NCBI GenBank assembly: GCA_022340905.1
Contig: JAJDNB010000073.1
Span: 1 to 43,651, forward strand
Direction: 5' to 3'
Source: Deltaproteobacteria bacterium
GTDB taxonomy: Bacteria > Desulfobacterota > Syntrophobacteria > BM002
Length of the DNA stretch: 43,651 bases
Positions 25,178 to 33,447 of this stretch are shown here, piece by piece; positions within the stretch are counted from its first letter, which is position 1, and every line of letters starts with the position of its first letter. Below the pieces are notes generated by a model, which ran no database searches, was not told the origin of the DNA, and saw only the letters and a program-made list of their open reading frames with translations. A program made the position numbers and the translations under genes.

Positions 25178-25717
25178 TTACTCCTGGAATCCCACTACGA
25201 TCCCATCAATTTCTTCTCTCGTTGTAGTTATGTCTCGATAGACTGGAGACTCTCGATAGTCCTTCTGTAGTGGGTGACCTTCCCAATCAGGGGGAAGGAG
25301 CAACCTGCGAAAATCTTTGTTCCCGACAAAATGGACGCCGAACATGTCGTAGGTCTCACGTTCCATCCAGCCTGCGGCAGGCCAGATTTCTGAAATCGAA
25401 TCTATTTTTAAGTAAAAATGGGGGAAAAATGCGGGGCGTTCCAAAATCACTTTAAGAGTAAGCTGGTGGCGGTGGCGTAACGAATAAAGATGGTACACCA
25501 CCTCTATCTCGTCTTCATCACCCATGTTGTGCACACCGCTCAAACACAAAAGTGTGTCAAAGCTAAGATGAGGATCACCTTTCAGGTAAATGGCCAGCCG
25601 AAGAAGTTTTTCTTTGCCTACGATCAGGTAGGGGTCTCCCGGCTGGTCATCTATCCATTGGAGATCAGCCTCGCCAATGATTCTTTTGATTCTTTCGAGT
25701 ATGGCTTGCTTTTGCAC
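25178..25717 (-). CDS. nuoC: NuoC, complex I 30-kDa subunit
   Basis: 179 residues. The signature ERETYDMFGVHFVGNKDFRR is followed by LLPPDWEGHPLQKDY, which identifies the family. It docks on NuoD in the peripheral arm. The GTG start shares its last base position with the nuoB stop (TAGTG), so the two are translationally coupled. Confidence 0.95.
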   Translation of the reverse strand: MQKQAILERIKRIIGEADLQWIDDQPGDPYLIVGKEKLLRLAIYLKGDPHLSFDTLLCLSGVHNMGDEDEIEVVYHLYSLRHRHQLTLKVILERPAFFPHFYLKIDSISEIWPAAGWMERETYDMFGVHFVGNKDFRRLLLPPDWEGHPLQKDYRESPVYRDITTTREEIDGIVVGFQE

Positions 25718-26214
25718 TATTCGCCTTTTACCAGGAAACGTTCTTGACGAATTTTCTCCTGAAGCTTCAAAATGCCCTCTGTCAGAGCCTCTGGCCTGGG
25801 GGGACAGCCAGGAACGTAGACATCCACCGGCACGATCTTGTCAACCCCCTTGACCACCGAATAGGAAAGTTGAAAAAGGCCACCACAATTAGCGCAACTT
25901 CCCATGGCAATAACATATTTGGGTTCTGCCATCTGATCGTAAAGGAGTCGCAGTCTCGAGGCCATTTTGTAGGTGAGGGTGCCGGCCACGATCATCAGGT
26001 CCGACTGTCGGGGGGTGGGACGAGGCACCGAGCCAATTCTATCAATGTCAGTCCGCGGCCCCCCGGTCTGCATCAGTTCAATGCCGCAACAAGCCAGACC
26101 GAAGAGAAGGTACCAAACCGAAGACAACCTGCACCAGTTCAACGCCTTGTCCACAGTGGTGAAAACCGCTCCAAAAAACCCCTCGGAAGGCATTTTCTGA
26201 TAAATGTTTACCAT
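25717..26214 (-). CDS. nuoB: NuoB, complex I N2-cluster subunit
   Basis: 165 residues. The N2 [4Fe-4S] ligands are visible: the tandem cysteines in [20 protein letters not shown], then GSCANCGG and [11 protein letters not shown]. It delivers electrons to quinone. Start ATG at 26212-26214. A 158-bp gap without recognisable gene separates it from nuoA. Confidence 0.95.
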   Translation of the reverse strand: MVNIYQKMPSEGFFGAVFTTVDKALNWCRLSSVWYLLFGLACCGIELMQTGGPRTDIDRIGSVPRPTPRQSDLMIVAGTLTYKMASRLRLLYDQMAEPKYVIAMGSCANCGGLFQLSYSVVKGVDKIVPVDVYVPGCPPRPEALTEGILKLQEKIRQERFLVKGE

Positions 26215-26372
26215 CTCGTTTTTCCTCTAGAGCTCCTTCATCTTTGATTTGCCTGCATGGTCGTCCTTTGCCCATACCATGTTGTGCTCACCCCTTGTGA
26301 ATCCAGTTCTTTCGGTATGGCATTAAGAAATTCCGCTAGATTTTCAATTCTTGAGTGGGGTTTTTCTTCGCC

Positions 26373-26810
26373 CTAAAAGGCGATGGGTTTCTCTTCCTCC
26401 AATATCACCGGTTCCTCCACCTCCTCTGGCACTTCCTTGGTCCACTTGAGGTCGCCCCGGTTCCACATGTAGATCAAGCCCAAGAAAAGGATGACAACAA
26501 ACACCACAACTTCGATCAAGGCCAGAATCCCTGCGCCCAGCCCGAGCCATTTCCTGAAAACAACAGCACAGGGAAAGACGAAGGCTAACTCGATGTCGAA
26601 AATGAGAAAGGCCAGTGCTACCGCATAAAACCTGAAGTTGAACAGAATCCAGGCAGGACCAACGGGCCGCTCGCCACACTCATAGGTGGTGAACTTGTCC
26701 GGGTTATCCCCTACCTGAGGGGCCAGCAGCCTTGAAACAGTAATGATCACAAAGGTCATGGCCAGCCCGAGGATGATGAAAATGAAAACATTGACGAAAT
26801 TGAAAAACAC
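26373..26810 (-). CDS. nuoA: NuoA, complex I membrane subunit A
   Basis: 145 residues, three transmembrane helices. TTYECGERPVGPAWILFNFR in the loop and FLIFDIELAFVFP in the second helix are the family hallmarks. The C-terminal tail is acidic and Glu/Pro-rich. The start is a GTG at 26808-26810 preceded by AGGGG. First gene of the nuo operon; I could not find a convincing promoter in 26811-26890. Confidence 0.93.
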   Translation of the reverse strand: MFFNFVNVFIFIILGLAMTFVIITVSRLLAPQVGDNPDKFTTYECGERPVGPAWILFNFRFYAVALAFLIFDIELAFVFPCAVVFRKWLGLGAGILALIEVVVFVVILFLGLIYMWNRGDLKWTKEVPEEVEEPVILEEEKPIAF

Positions 26811-26889
26811 ACTAGTCCCCTATCTCTACCAAACCGATCTGCCCACAGATTCTCGGCAGGTAGCAGTATTGACACGAAATCTAGATTGA

Positions 26890-27183
26890 TTAGTTTTCGT
26901 GATCAGAAACACCATAGAGGCGCACATTGGGGGAAAATGGGGTTAGTCCAAAGGACGACCCGATCAATATATACCACAATACTAGGAAAATGCTAACGAA
27001 AAAAAGGCCCACTAGAAACCGAGGAAGAGAACCGCAAAAGAAGTCAGCTAGAATGCACACGAGAGAGATAGATCGAGAGGTAACAATAACTTGAGCACCA
27101 GCAGCGCAACAGGAGAATTGTAACCCAAGGAAATGCTCAAGGCAAAAAAAAACAAGAATCCCGTTGCCATTAATTTGATTCAT
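26890..27183 (-). CDS. Possible small membrane protein (doubtful)
   Basis: An open frame of 97 residues from the ATG at 27181-27183, with hydrophobic stretches (SISLVCILADFFCGSL, FLVGLFFVSIFLVLWYILIG). A longer version to 27285 would translate the hairpin-element fragment and is unlikely. No Shine-Dalgarno and no family I recognise. It lies between nuoA and the dienelactone-hydrolase gene. Treat as unproven; the stretch 26811-27406 may have no gene. Confidence 0.3.
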   Translation of the reverse strand: MNQINGNGILVFFCLEHFLGLQFSCCAAGAQVIVTSRSISLVCILADFFCGSLPRFLVGLFFVSIFLVLWYILIGSSFGLTPFSPNVRLYGVSDHEN

Positions 27184-27202
27184 TTTATCGATCCCCTTGG
27201 CT

Positions 27203-27243
27203 AGCCCGGATGTTTCATGAATTGCTGTCGCGAGACCATGAAG
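27203..27243. repeat. Hairpin element, left-end fragment 3
   Basis: The first 41 bp of the 182-bp element (AGCCCGGATGTTTCATGAAT, then the TCGCGA core and ACCATGAAG) match copy 2 exactly, preceded by TA. The match stops abruptly at 27243. Confidence 0.85.
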
Positions 27244-27406
27244 CCCCACTCTTTTACCCACAACTTGCCGAAGTCGTGATCTCACTCCTTAATATTGACA
27301 CCCTGTCTTTAGGCGTTATCTTGAAACCATTACCTAAGAATTTGATTAGCCCGCAGAGAAAACCGTGCAAAGTGGTAGCCTGAACCGGAACGATAAGGAG
27401 AGAGCC

Positions 27407-28189
27407 ATGAATATAAAATCTATCTTGATAAGCTTGATATTGGTAGGAATGTCATCGACTGTTCAGGCCAAGATCATGACAAAGACAGTTTCTTACCAAC
27501 ATGATGGGGTGAACCTTGAGGGGTTTCTGGCTTACGACGATTCCTTAAAGGGGAAGCGACCCGCAATACTGGTTGTCCACGAATGGTGGGGACTGACCGA
27601 TTATGTTCGCAGCCGGGCCAAGCAGTTGGCTGGTTTGGGATATGTGGCTTTTGCCTTGGATATGTATGGCAAAGGAAAAGTCACGCAACATCCCTCCCAG
27701 GCCGGGGAGTGGATGAGACAGGTGAGGAGCAATGTCTATCAATGGCAGCAGCGTGCCCTCGCAGGGCTGGAAGTGCTTAAGAAAGATCCGAGAACTGACG
27801 CCAACCGCATTGCCGCAATAGGATATTGCTTTGGAGGAGCCACGGTTCAGCAGCTTGCCTACAGTGGTGCAGATCTCAGCGGAGTGGTAAGCTTTCATGG
27901 TTCACTGATGCTGCCTATGAGTGATCAAATACAACGAGTCAAAGCCAAGATATTGATCTGTCATGGAGCGGCTGATCCCTTTACCAAAAGAGGAGAGATT
28001 GAGCAATACCTTTCTGCCATGGAAAAGGCCGGTTTAGACTATCAAATGATAATTTACGGGGGAGCCAGGCATGGCTTTACTAACCCCGGAGCGGACACCT
28101 ATGGAATTGATGGTGTAAGGTACAGCAAGTCAGCAGATCTGAGATCCTGGGCAGACATGAAGGTCTTTTTTGCAGAGATTTTTCGCTAA
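27407..28189 (+). CDS. Exported dienelactone hydrolase-family protein
   Basis: 260 residues with a signal peptide (MNIKSILISLILVGMSSTVQ, cleavage probably after VQA). An alpha/beta hydrolase of the dienelactone-hydrolase family: HEWWGLTDYVRS, nucleophile cysteine in GYCFGG, acid in CHGAADPF, and the catalytic histidine in ARHGFTNPG. A periplasmic esterase/lactonase role is likely, substrate unknown. The ATG at 27407 has AAGGAG 6 nt upstream. Its stop codon TAA overlaps the start of element fragment 4, and fragment 3 lies about 160 bp upstream, so the gene is bracketed by the element. Confidence 0.85.
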   Translation: MNIKSILISLILVGMSSTVQAKIMTKTVSYQHDGVNLEGFLAYDDSLKGKRPAILVVHEWWGLTDYVRSRAKQLAGLGYVAFALDMYGKGKVTQHPSQAGEWMRQVRSNVYQWQQRALAGLEVLKKDPRTDANRIAAIGYCFGGATVQQLAYSGADLSGVVSFHGSLMLPMSDQIQRVKAKILICHGAADPFTKRGEIEQYLSAMEKAGLDYQMIIYGGARHGFTNPGADTYGIDGVRYSKSADLRSWADMKVFFAEIFR

Positions 28190-28242
28190 CCTGGATATTT
28201 CATGAATTGCTGTCGTGAGACCATGAAGGTGGGTGTGCCATT
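28188..28242. repeat. Hairpin element, left-end fragment 4
   Basis: About 55 bp matching the left part of the element (AACCTGGATATTTCATGAAT, TCGTGAGACCATGAAG, GGTGTGCCA) with a few substitutions. It begins inside the TAA stop codon of the hydrolase gene, where TA would be the target dinucleotide. The rest of 28243-28424 shows no gene or other repeat. Confidence 0.75.
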
Positions 28243-28424
28243 TTTCACCACGCTCCTCCTTTCCTCATTCCCTAGGCAGTCTATTGGGGCTGCCCATTCC
28301 TTGGCCAAGGGACTCAGTAAACCGCCACAGTCGCTGCAATAGACGCTTACGGATCACTGGTTCGCAGACGTTACCTACCCACCTTTATGGAAATTCTTGC
28401 TGACTGTTATGGTGATTTTTCGGA

Positions 28425-28454
28425 TTGACAGAATTTCTCTAAGAAAGGTACCTT
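28425..28454 (+). promoter_or_regulatory. Possible sigma-70-type promoter for the sigma-54 activator gene
   Basis: TTGACA at 28425-28430, an 18-nt spacer and TACCTT at 28449-28454. The -10 is weak. It lies 25-50 bp upstream of the activator start. Confidence 0.35.
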
Positions 28455-28478
28455 AGAATTGTTGGCTTTCATCTTGGA

Positions 28479-30155
28479 ATGCAACAAGGGCGCGCCAGTC
28501 TAAATCCCCTGGCTTTTTCGGTCAGCACTTTCCTGGTAACGACTATGAGCAAGAAAAGAATAGCAAAGGATGGAGATCATCCCCTCCTCAGCCGCGAACA
28601 CCAAGAACTGAAATCCCTGTGGGACATAACCCAATCACTCTACCAGTATCTCAATGTCGATGATCTCATTCGCCATATAATTAGACAAATAACAGAGGTG
28701 ATGCAGGCAGAGGCAGTTTCTGTAATTTTGTACGATGAGGGGAAGGATGAGTTGGTCTTTTGCTGGTCTAGCGACATACCAGAACGGTTGGACAAACTCG
28801 AAGAGATCCGTATTCCTCCCGATCATGGGATAGCGGGCAGCGTATTTAAAAGTGGTAAAGCAGAAATCATACTAGATGTCAGCAATGATCCAAGGCATTA
28901 CAGTACCGTCGACACTGCTACGCAATTTAGAACCGAATCTATGATAGCGGTACCTCTCAAAACCAAAGAAGAGACTATTGGTGTTCTCGAAGTTCTCAAC
29001 AAGATTAAAGGTGATTTTGATGAGAAGAACTTAAACTTTTTAGTAACCTTGGCTCCTATCATTGCCATGGCACTCGACAATGCCAGGATGTGCACTGAAC
29101 TTAACAGGGCATATAGTGAGCTTCAACTCGCAAACAAGGATAAAGACGAACTCATCGCCCAGACGAGAAACGAAGTTGCGTTCCTCAGGCGGGAGGTTGA
29201 GAGACATTATCGTTTTGACCGAATAATAGGAAATAGCGAGGCGATGCTTCAGGTTTTCAGACTGTGTGAAAGGGTAATTGACTCCGACATAACGGTTCTG
29301 GTGGAGGGCGAGACAGGCACGGGAAAAGAGCTCATTGCTCGCACTATCCATTTCAATGGATCCCGAAAAAACAACCATTTTGTGTCCCAGAACTGCGGTG
29401 GTATCCCTGACACCTTGCTGGCCAGCGAGCTTTTTGGTCACAAGAGAGGATCGTTTACTGGAGCCGTTAGAGACAAGAAAGGACTTTTCGAAATTGCTCA
29501 CGGAGGCACGGTATTTCTGGACGAGGTGGGGGAGATGTCTCCGGCGATGCAGACGAGTCTCTTGCGCGTACTGCAAGAAGGCGAGATTAAGCCTCTGGGA
29601 TCGGATCTGAGCAAGAAAGTCGATGTAAGAGTAATTTCGGCTACGAACAAGAATCTTGAAAAGGAGGTGCAAGAAGGAAGATTGCGAGAGGATCTCTTCT
29701 ATAGGCTCTCGGTTTTCGCCATTAGACTGCCACCCCTCCGAGAAAGGGTGGGAGACATCCCGGTTCTGGCAAATCATTTTGTTTCTAAGTTCAGAAAGAA
29801 AACCAAGAAGCCTGTCAAAGGCTTGAGTCAGGAAGCCCTGGATGCTCTGTCCGCCTATCCCTTTCCGGGAAATGTAAGAGAACTGGAAAACGAAATCGAA
29901 AGAGCACTAGCCATGGTGACTGATGGCAACCTAATCGAATGGTCCAATCTGAGTGCTAAAATACGGGACACCTCGGCCGGTGGAATCCATGGGATCAAAC
30001 CTCGCCACTCTCTGAAGGAAATGGTTGAGACCCTGGAAAAATCCGTACTCGTTGAAAAAATCCGGGAGCACCAAGGGAACAAGACCAGAGTGGCCGGTGA
30101 TTTGGGTTTGAGTCGGAATGGTTTGATGAAAAAGATGCGAAGATACGGACTCTAA
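28479..30155 (+). CDS. Sigma-54-dependent activator with GAF sensor domain
   Basis: 558 residues from the first ATG; an ATG at 28545 is an alternative. The GAF domain spans about 50-205 and is followed by a coiled coil (205-240). The AAA+ domain has Walker A GETGTGKE (277-284), the sigma-54 loop GSFTGA (324-329; serine in place of the usual alanine), Walker B VFLDEVG and the arginine-finger region RLREDLFYRL. A Fis-type helix-turn-helix occupies 534-556 (NKTRVAGDLGLSRNGLMKKM). There is no receiver domain, so the signal is probably a small ligand in GAF. Downstream lie repeated dyads and a sigma-54 promoter, its likely target. Confidence 0.93.
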   Translation: MQQGRASLNPLAFSVSTFLVTTMSKKRIAKDGDHPLLSREHQELKSLWDITQSLYQYLNVDDLIRHIIRQITEVMQAEAVSVILYDEGKDELVFCWSSDIPERLDKLEEIRIPPDHGIAGSVFKSGKAEIILDVSNDPRHYSTVDTATQFRTESMIAVPLKTKEETIGVLEVLNKIKGDFDEKNLNFLVTLAPIIAMALDNARMCTELNRAYSELQLANKDKDELIAQTRNEVAFLRREVERHYRFDRIIGNSEAMLQVFRLCERVIDSDITVLVEGETGTGKELIARTIHFNGSRKNNHFVSQNCGGIPDTLLASELFGHKRGSFTGAVRDKKGLFEIAHGGTVFLDEVGEMSPAMQTSLLRVLQEGEIKPLGSDLSKKVDVRVISATNKNLEKEVQEGRLREDLFYRLSVFAIRLPPLRERVGDIPVLANHFVSKFRKKTKKPVKGLSQEALDALSAYPFPGNVRELENEIERALAMVTDGNLIEWSNLSAKIRDTSAGGIHGIKPRHSLKEMVETLEKSVLVEKIREHQGNKTRVAGDLGLSRNGLMKKMRRYGL

Positions 30156-30162
30156 GCCCACC

Positions 30163-30200
30163 TGCCAACTTTGTGATCACACAGTGCCAACTTAGTTAAC
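30163..30200 (+). promoter_or_regulatory. Activator-binding-like dyad sites 1 and 2
   Basis: Site 2 (30185-30200) reads TGCCAACTTAGTTAAC, an AAC-N3-GTT dyad. Site 1 (30163-30180) begins identically (TGCCAACTTTGTGATCAC) and lies 22 bp, about two helical turns, before it. They start 8 bp after the activator stop codon. Confidence 0.55.
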
Positions 30201-30251
30201 AGTAGATAAGCAATTGGAAACAAAGGTTATTTTTGCATAGAGAGGGAATGT

Positions 30252-30267
30252 TGCCAACCTAGTTAAC
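30252..30267 (+). promoter_or_regulatory. Activator-binding-like dyad site 3
   Basis: TGCCAACCTAGTTAAC, one mismatch from site 2 in 16 positions, same orientation and 67 bp downstream. It lies about 120 bp before the -24/-12 promoter, the range of sigma-54 enhancers. Confidence 0.6.
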
Positions 30268-30346
30268 TCCCGCACCCCACAACAACCACCTTTTTCCTTC
30301 CAAGTCTAGAACCGTTCACAGGAAATACTTGCTATAATTACGATAT

Positions 30347-30360
30347 GTTAGCTAAGTTAC
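30347..30360 (-). promoter_or_regulatory. Activator-binding-like dyad site 4 (reverse)
   Basis: GTTAGCTAAGTTAC; its reverse complement GTAACTTAGCTAAC matches the core of site 2 apart from three positions. It is close to the promoter (28 bp before CTGGCAC). Confidence 0.4.
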
Positions 30361-30387
30361 AAGTGGTTAATCTCAGGTATTGAGAAA

Positions 30388-30403
30388 CTGGCACACAAGT
30401 TGC
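30388..30403 (+). promoter_or_regulatory. Sigma-54 (-24/-12) promoter
   Basis: CTGGCAC, 5 nt, TTGC: both conserved blocks and the spacing are consensus. Expected transcription start near 30414, leaving a leader of about 45 nt before the ATG at 30460. Confidence 0.75.
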
Positions 30404-30459
30404 GTTGTCATGAAGGGCAAGAGGAATTTTCACTTTGCGCTTTTTTATCGAGAAGGGCC

Positions 30460-30660
30460 ATGAGCACACCAGCAATAAGAATGAAAGGGGAAAATAAACC
30501 GGTCGACCTCCCAGAGCAATCGGGGAAAAGGACCTTGAAGAATACAAGCTGGAAAGAGATAGCCAGGCCTGTGCCCTGCTACTTAGTTATGTGTGTCAGC
30601 GCCGTTTTTCAAGCGATCCTGGCAGTCCTGCTCCTGCCCTATACACTACTCAACCATTAG
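30460..30660 (+). CDS. Small membrane protein of the sigma-54 unit
   Basis: 66 residues. The hydrophilic, basic N-terminal half (residues 1-38) is followed by a C-terminal hydrophobic segment (YLVMCVSAVFQAILAVLLLP) and a short tail, so it is probably a single-pass, tail-anchored-like membrane protein. No family recognised. The ATG has AGAAGGG just upstream with short spacing. Support is contextual: a consensus sigma-54 promoter before it and a hairpin-plus-T-tract after it. It could be a stress or envelope effector of the activator's circuit (inference). Confidence 0.55.
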   Translation: MSTPAIRMKGENKPVDLPEQSGKRTLKNTSWKEIARPVPCYLVMCVSAVFQAILAVLLLPYTLLNH

Positions 30661-30705
30661 AGATAAGAGAAAAGCGCTTTGCCCCCCTGCCCTCTCCCCG
30701 GTCAG

Positions 30706-30745
30706 ATATTTGCGTCAAGGACTGTTGCCGCAAATATTTTTTCTC
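30706..30745 (+). terminator. Rho-independent terminator of the sigma-54 unit
   Basis: ATATTTGCG (30706-30714) and CGCAAATAT (30729-30737) form a perfect 9-bp stem with a 14-nt loop, followed at once by TTTTTCT. It closes a predicted transcript of about 330 nt. The rest of the gap to 30962 shows nothing I can name. Confidence 0.75.
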
Positions 30746-30962
30746 TTCATTTATGTGTAAATCCTTCCTTTCTCTGTGCTATTCTTGTTTCCTCTTGGTC
30801 ATGAAGAGCCCGACCGTTGCCTGCGGCCCGATAGTGGTTCTAGAGAGGACCAAAACATCCACGAGGATGTTCCCTTTGGTGTTAGGTTCCGGCCTTCAGC
30901 TCTATCACTCCTGACCCTGACACCTCATAAATAACCTGATACGGCAGGAGGCTGAAACTGAA

Positions 30963-32456
30963 ATGAACACTGAGAATGTTACTAAAGAGGAATCACTCGA
31001 TCCTGAAGATTGGCAACTCATGAGAAATTTAGGCCATCGGATGGTTGACGACATGCTGACCTACCTGGAGACTGTGCGTGACCGCCATGTATGGCAGCCT
31101 GTGCCCAATGAAGTAAAGGCATTCTTCAGACAGCCCCTGCCAATGGAAGCGCAGGGAGCCGAACATACCTACCGTGATTTCTTGCAATACGTGCTCCCCC
31201 ACCCCATGGGAAACATTCATCCCAGATTCTGGGGCTGGGTGATCGGAACCGGCACACCCCTGGGCATGTTGGCAGATATGCTGGCAGCGGGAATGAATCC
31301 CAACGTTGGCGGTGCCGATCATGTGGCCAATTATGTTGAGTCACAAGTGCTCCACTGGTGCAAACAAATGCTGGCCTATCCCGACGAAGCAAGTGGTTTG
31401 CTGGTGAGCGGAGGTTCTATGGCCAACCTTGTCGGTTTGACTGTGGCAAGAAACACCAAAGCCGAATTTGACCTGCGCCAAGATGGCATCTACGCCTCGG
31501 ACCGCAAGATGACCCTCTATGGTTCCACTGAAACCCACAGTTCGGTGCAAAAAGCGGTCGAGCTGTTGGGCCTGGGAGGCAGTGCTTTTCGTCAGGTACC
31601 CGTCGACAAGGATTTCCAAATAGACTTGCCGGAATTGGAGAGCACTATAGCTCGGGACAGGCGAGGAGGTTGCCAACCCTTTTGCGCAGTCGGTAACGCT
31701 GGAACTGTCAACACCGGAGCAATCGACGACTTGGAAGCACTTGCTCGGATCTGTCAGCGGGAAAACATGTGGTTCCACGTTGACGGTGCCTTTGGCGCCC
31801 TGGCCGGCTTGTCCCTCGAACTCCGCCCGCTGGTAGCCGGGATGGAAAAGGCCGACTCTCTCGCCTTTGATTTGCATAAGTGGATGTATATGCCCTATGA
31901 AGTTGGCTGCGCCTTGGTCAGACACGAGGAGGCCCACCGCAAAGCCTTTGCCCTGACTCCCGATTACCTGACCCACGCTGACCGCGGATTAGCGGGAGGT
32001 AAAATCTGGTTCAGCGATTATGGTGTACAATTATCCCGTGGCTTTCGTGCTCTCAAAGTGTGGATGTCCATAAAAGAGCATGGTGTCCAAAAATACGCAA
32101 AACTCATCGAGCAAAACGTCGATCAAGCCCGCTACCTGGCCATGCTCGTGGAAGATGCAGCAGATCTCCAGCTACTGGCCCCGGTTCCACTGAATATTGT
32201 CTGTTTTCGATTTATAGCTGACCGATATGACAATGACACCCTCAATGAGGTAAACAAAGAACTTCTCATTCGATTGCACGAAAGTGGCATTGCAGCGCCT
32301 TCTTACACTTCAATCAACGGCAACTATGCACTTCGAGTGGCAATTACCAACCACCGCAGCAGGAGGGACGATTTTGAGCTTTTGGTGGAAGAAGTGGTAC
32401 GTCTAGGCAATACATTGTTGGACGACGCCAGATTCTGCAGGAGATCTCCAGGCTAA
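30963..32456 (+). CDS. Group II PLP-dependent amino-acid decarboxylase
   Basis: 497 residues of the aromatic-L-amino-acid/glutamate decarboxylase group. NIHPRFWGWVIGTGTPLGML and LLVSGGSMANLVGLTVARN bind substrate and PLP, VDGAFGALAGLS holds the PLP aspartate, and the Schiff-base lysine sits in AFDLHKWMYMPYEVG. Near full length for the family. Cytoplasmic; the product is an amine, but substrate (tyrosine, tryptophan, aspartate and others) cannot be read from sequence. Start ATG at 30963, GGAGG about 12 nt upstream. GC-rich relative to the genes before it. Confidence 0.88.
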   Translation: MNTENVTKEESLDPEDWQLMRNLGHRMVDDMLTYLETVRDRHVWQPVPNEVKAFFRQPLPMEAQGAEHTYRDFLQYVLPHPMGNIHPRFWGWVIGTGTPLGMLADMLAAGMNPNVGGADHVANYVESQVLHWCKQMLAYPDEASGLLVSGGSMANLVGLTVARNTKAEFDLRQDGIYASDRKMTLYGSTETHSSVQKAVELLGLGGSAFRQVPVDKDFQIDLPELESTIARDRRGGCQPFCAVGNAGTVNTGAIDDLEALARICQRENMWFHVDGAFGALAGLSLELRPLVAGMEKADSLAFDLHKWMYMPYEVGCALVRHEEAHRKAFALTPDYLTHADRGLAGGKIWFSDYGVQLSRGFRALKVWMSIKEHGVQKYAKLIEQNVDQARYLAMLVEDAADLQLLAPVPLNIVCFRFIADRYDNDTLNEVNKELLIRLHESGIAAPSYTSINGNYALRVAITNHRSRRDDFELLVEEVVRLGNTLLDDARFCRRSPG

Positions 32457-32544
32457 GTATTTTCCGAGGGAGCAGATTACTCTACCGAACGGATGCTGTC
32501 CCTCTTTGGGTTTCATCTAGATATCCTCTTTAGAAAAGGTGACT

Positions 32545-33231
32545 ATGCAACAAAGCATCAAGGATCGCCTTGGAGTAATTTTCGACATAGACGGGGTGCT
32601 CTTGAACTCTTACAGGCTACACTACGAGTGCTGGCGAGCTATTGCCGAAAAACATGGTATTACTTTAAGCGAAAGGGATTTTGACCCCCTCTTTGGTCGA
32701 AGAGGAAGTGAAATCGTCCGTGAGATCTGGGGTGGAGATCTCCCTCCAGAGCAGGTTGCCTCAATTCACCAGAGAAAACAAGCCCAGTACCGCGAAAATC
32801 TGCAGCAAAACTTTCCTCTCATGGATGGCGCAATTGAACTCATCGACAGTTTAGCTGCAAAAGGGTTTGTCCTGGGGGTTGGCTCCTCGGCACCGCCAGA
32901 AAACGTAGCACTGTCATTACGTGGGCTGGCGCGAACGAACTCCTTTGCGGCAGTTGTCACCGGAAGTGACGTAACCCGCGGCAAACCAGATCCAGAGGTC
33001 TTCTTGCTGGCAGCCCAACGGATGGAGATAGAACCTTCAGCTTGTGCTGTAATCGAGGATGCGCCTGCCGGGATAGCAGCTGCTCTTGCCGGCGGTATGA
33101 CCGCAATTGCTCTGGCGGGTACCGCACCTCCCGAGAGCCTAACTACGGCCCATCTAGTCGTAACCTCGCTCCGACAATTATCCCCCGAAGGGATATCTGA
33201 GCTGATCCTAAGTCGTCGCCATCTCGGCTGA
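32545..33231 (+). CDS. HAD-superfamily phosphatase/phosphoglucomutase-like protein
   Basis: 228 residues. Motif I is FDIDGVLLNSYRLHYECW (nucleophile Asp and acid Asp), motif II VGSSAPPENV, motif III GKPDPEVFLLAA, and motif IV VIEDAPAGIAAALAGG. Closest in style to beta-phosphoglucomutase and phosphoglycolate-phosphatase-like enzymes; the substrate is not determinable. Start ATG at 32545 with AAAGG 5 nt upstream; a GTG two codons earlier is an alternative. It lies 88 bp after the decarboxylase gene on the same strand, so cotranscription is possible. Confidence 0.85.
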   Translation: MQQSIKDRLGVIFDIDGVLLNSYRLHYECWRAIAEKHGITLSERDFDPLFGRRGSEIVREIWGGDLPPEQVASIHQRKQAQYRENLQQNFPLMDGAIELIDSLAAKGFVLGVGSSAPPENVALSLRGLARTNSFAAVVTGSDVTRGKPDPEVFLLAAQRMEIEPSACAVIEDAPAGIAAALAGGMTAIALAGTAPPESLTTAHLVVTSLRQLSPEGISELILSRRHLG

Positions 33232-33301
33232 CCTATCTCGCTCCGGCGCAAGTCTGTCATACAGAAATAAGCCTAAATCTAAAGACTAGAAACATCCTCA
33301 A

Positions 33302-33378
33302 ACCACAAAGGTCCCAAAGTACACAAAGAAGACTGCTCAGTGAAAGAAGATCTTTGTGGTCTTTGTGTCCTTTGTGGT
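33302..33378. repeat. CACAAAG-word hairpin between convergent genes
   Basis: The left arm ACCACAAAGGTCCCAAAGTA (33302-33321, continuing ACACAAAG) and the right arm CTTTGTGGTCTTTGTGTCCT (33352-33371, continuing TTGTGGT) face each other across about 23 nt. It could terminate both converging transcripts. The ACCACAAAGACACAAAG style of repeat is one I have met in many environmental genomes. Confidence 0.65.
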
Positions 33379-33447
33379 GATACGACGAATCAGCTCCAAA
33401 TAGCACGAGTTGTGACCCAGTCGAAAATCCGATCGCCATCTTACTTG

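Noticed and set aside
26890..27285. 131-residue frame beginning at 27285
   Set aside because: Its first 34 residues translate the element fragment and flank; a shorter frame from 27183 is kept only as a doubtful gene.
30400..30660. 86-residue frame from a TTG at 30400
   Set aside because: That start lies inside the -12 box and before the expected transcription start; the ATG at 30460 is used.
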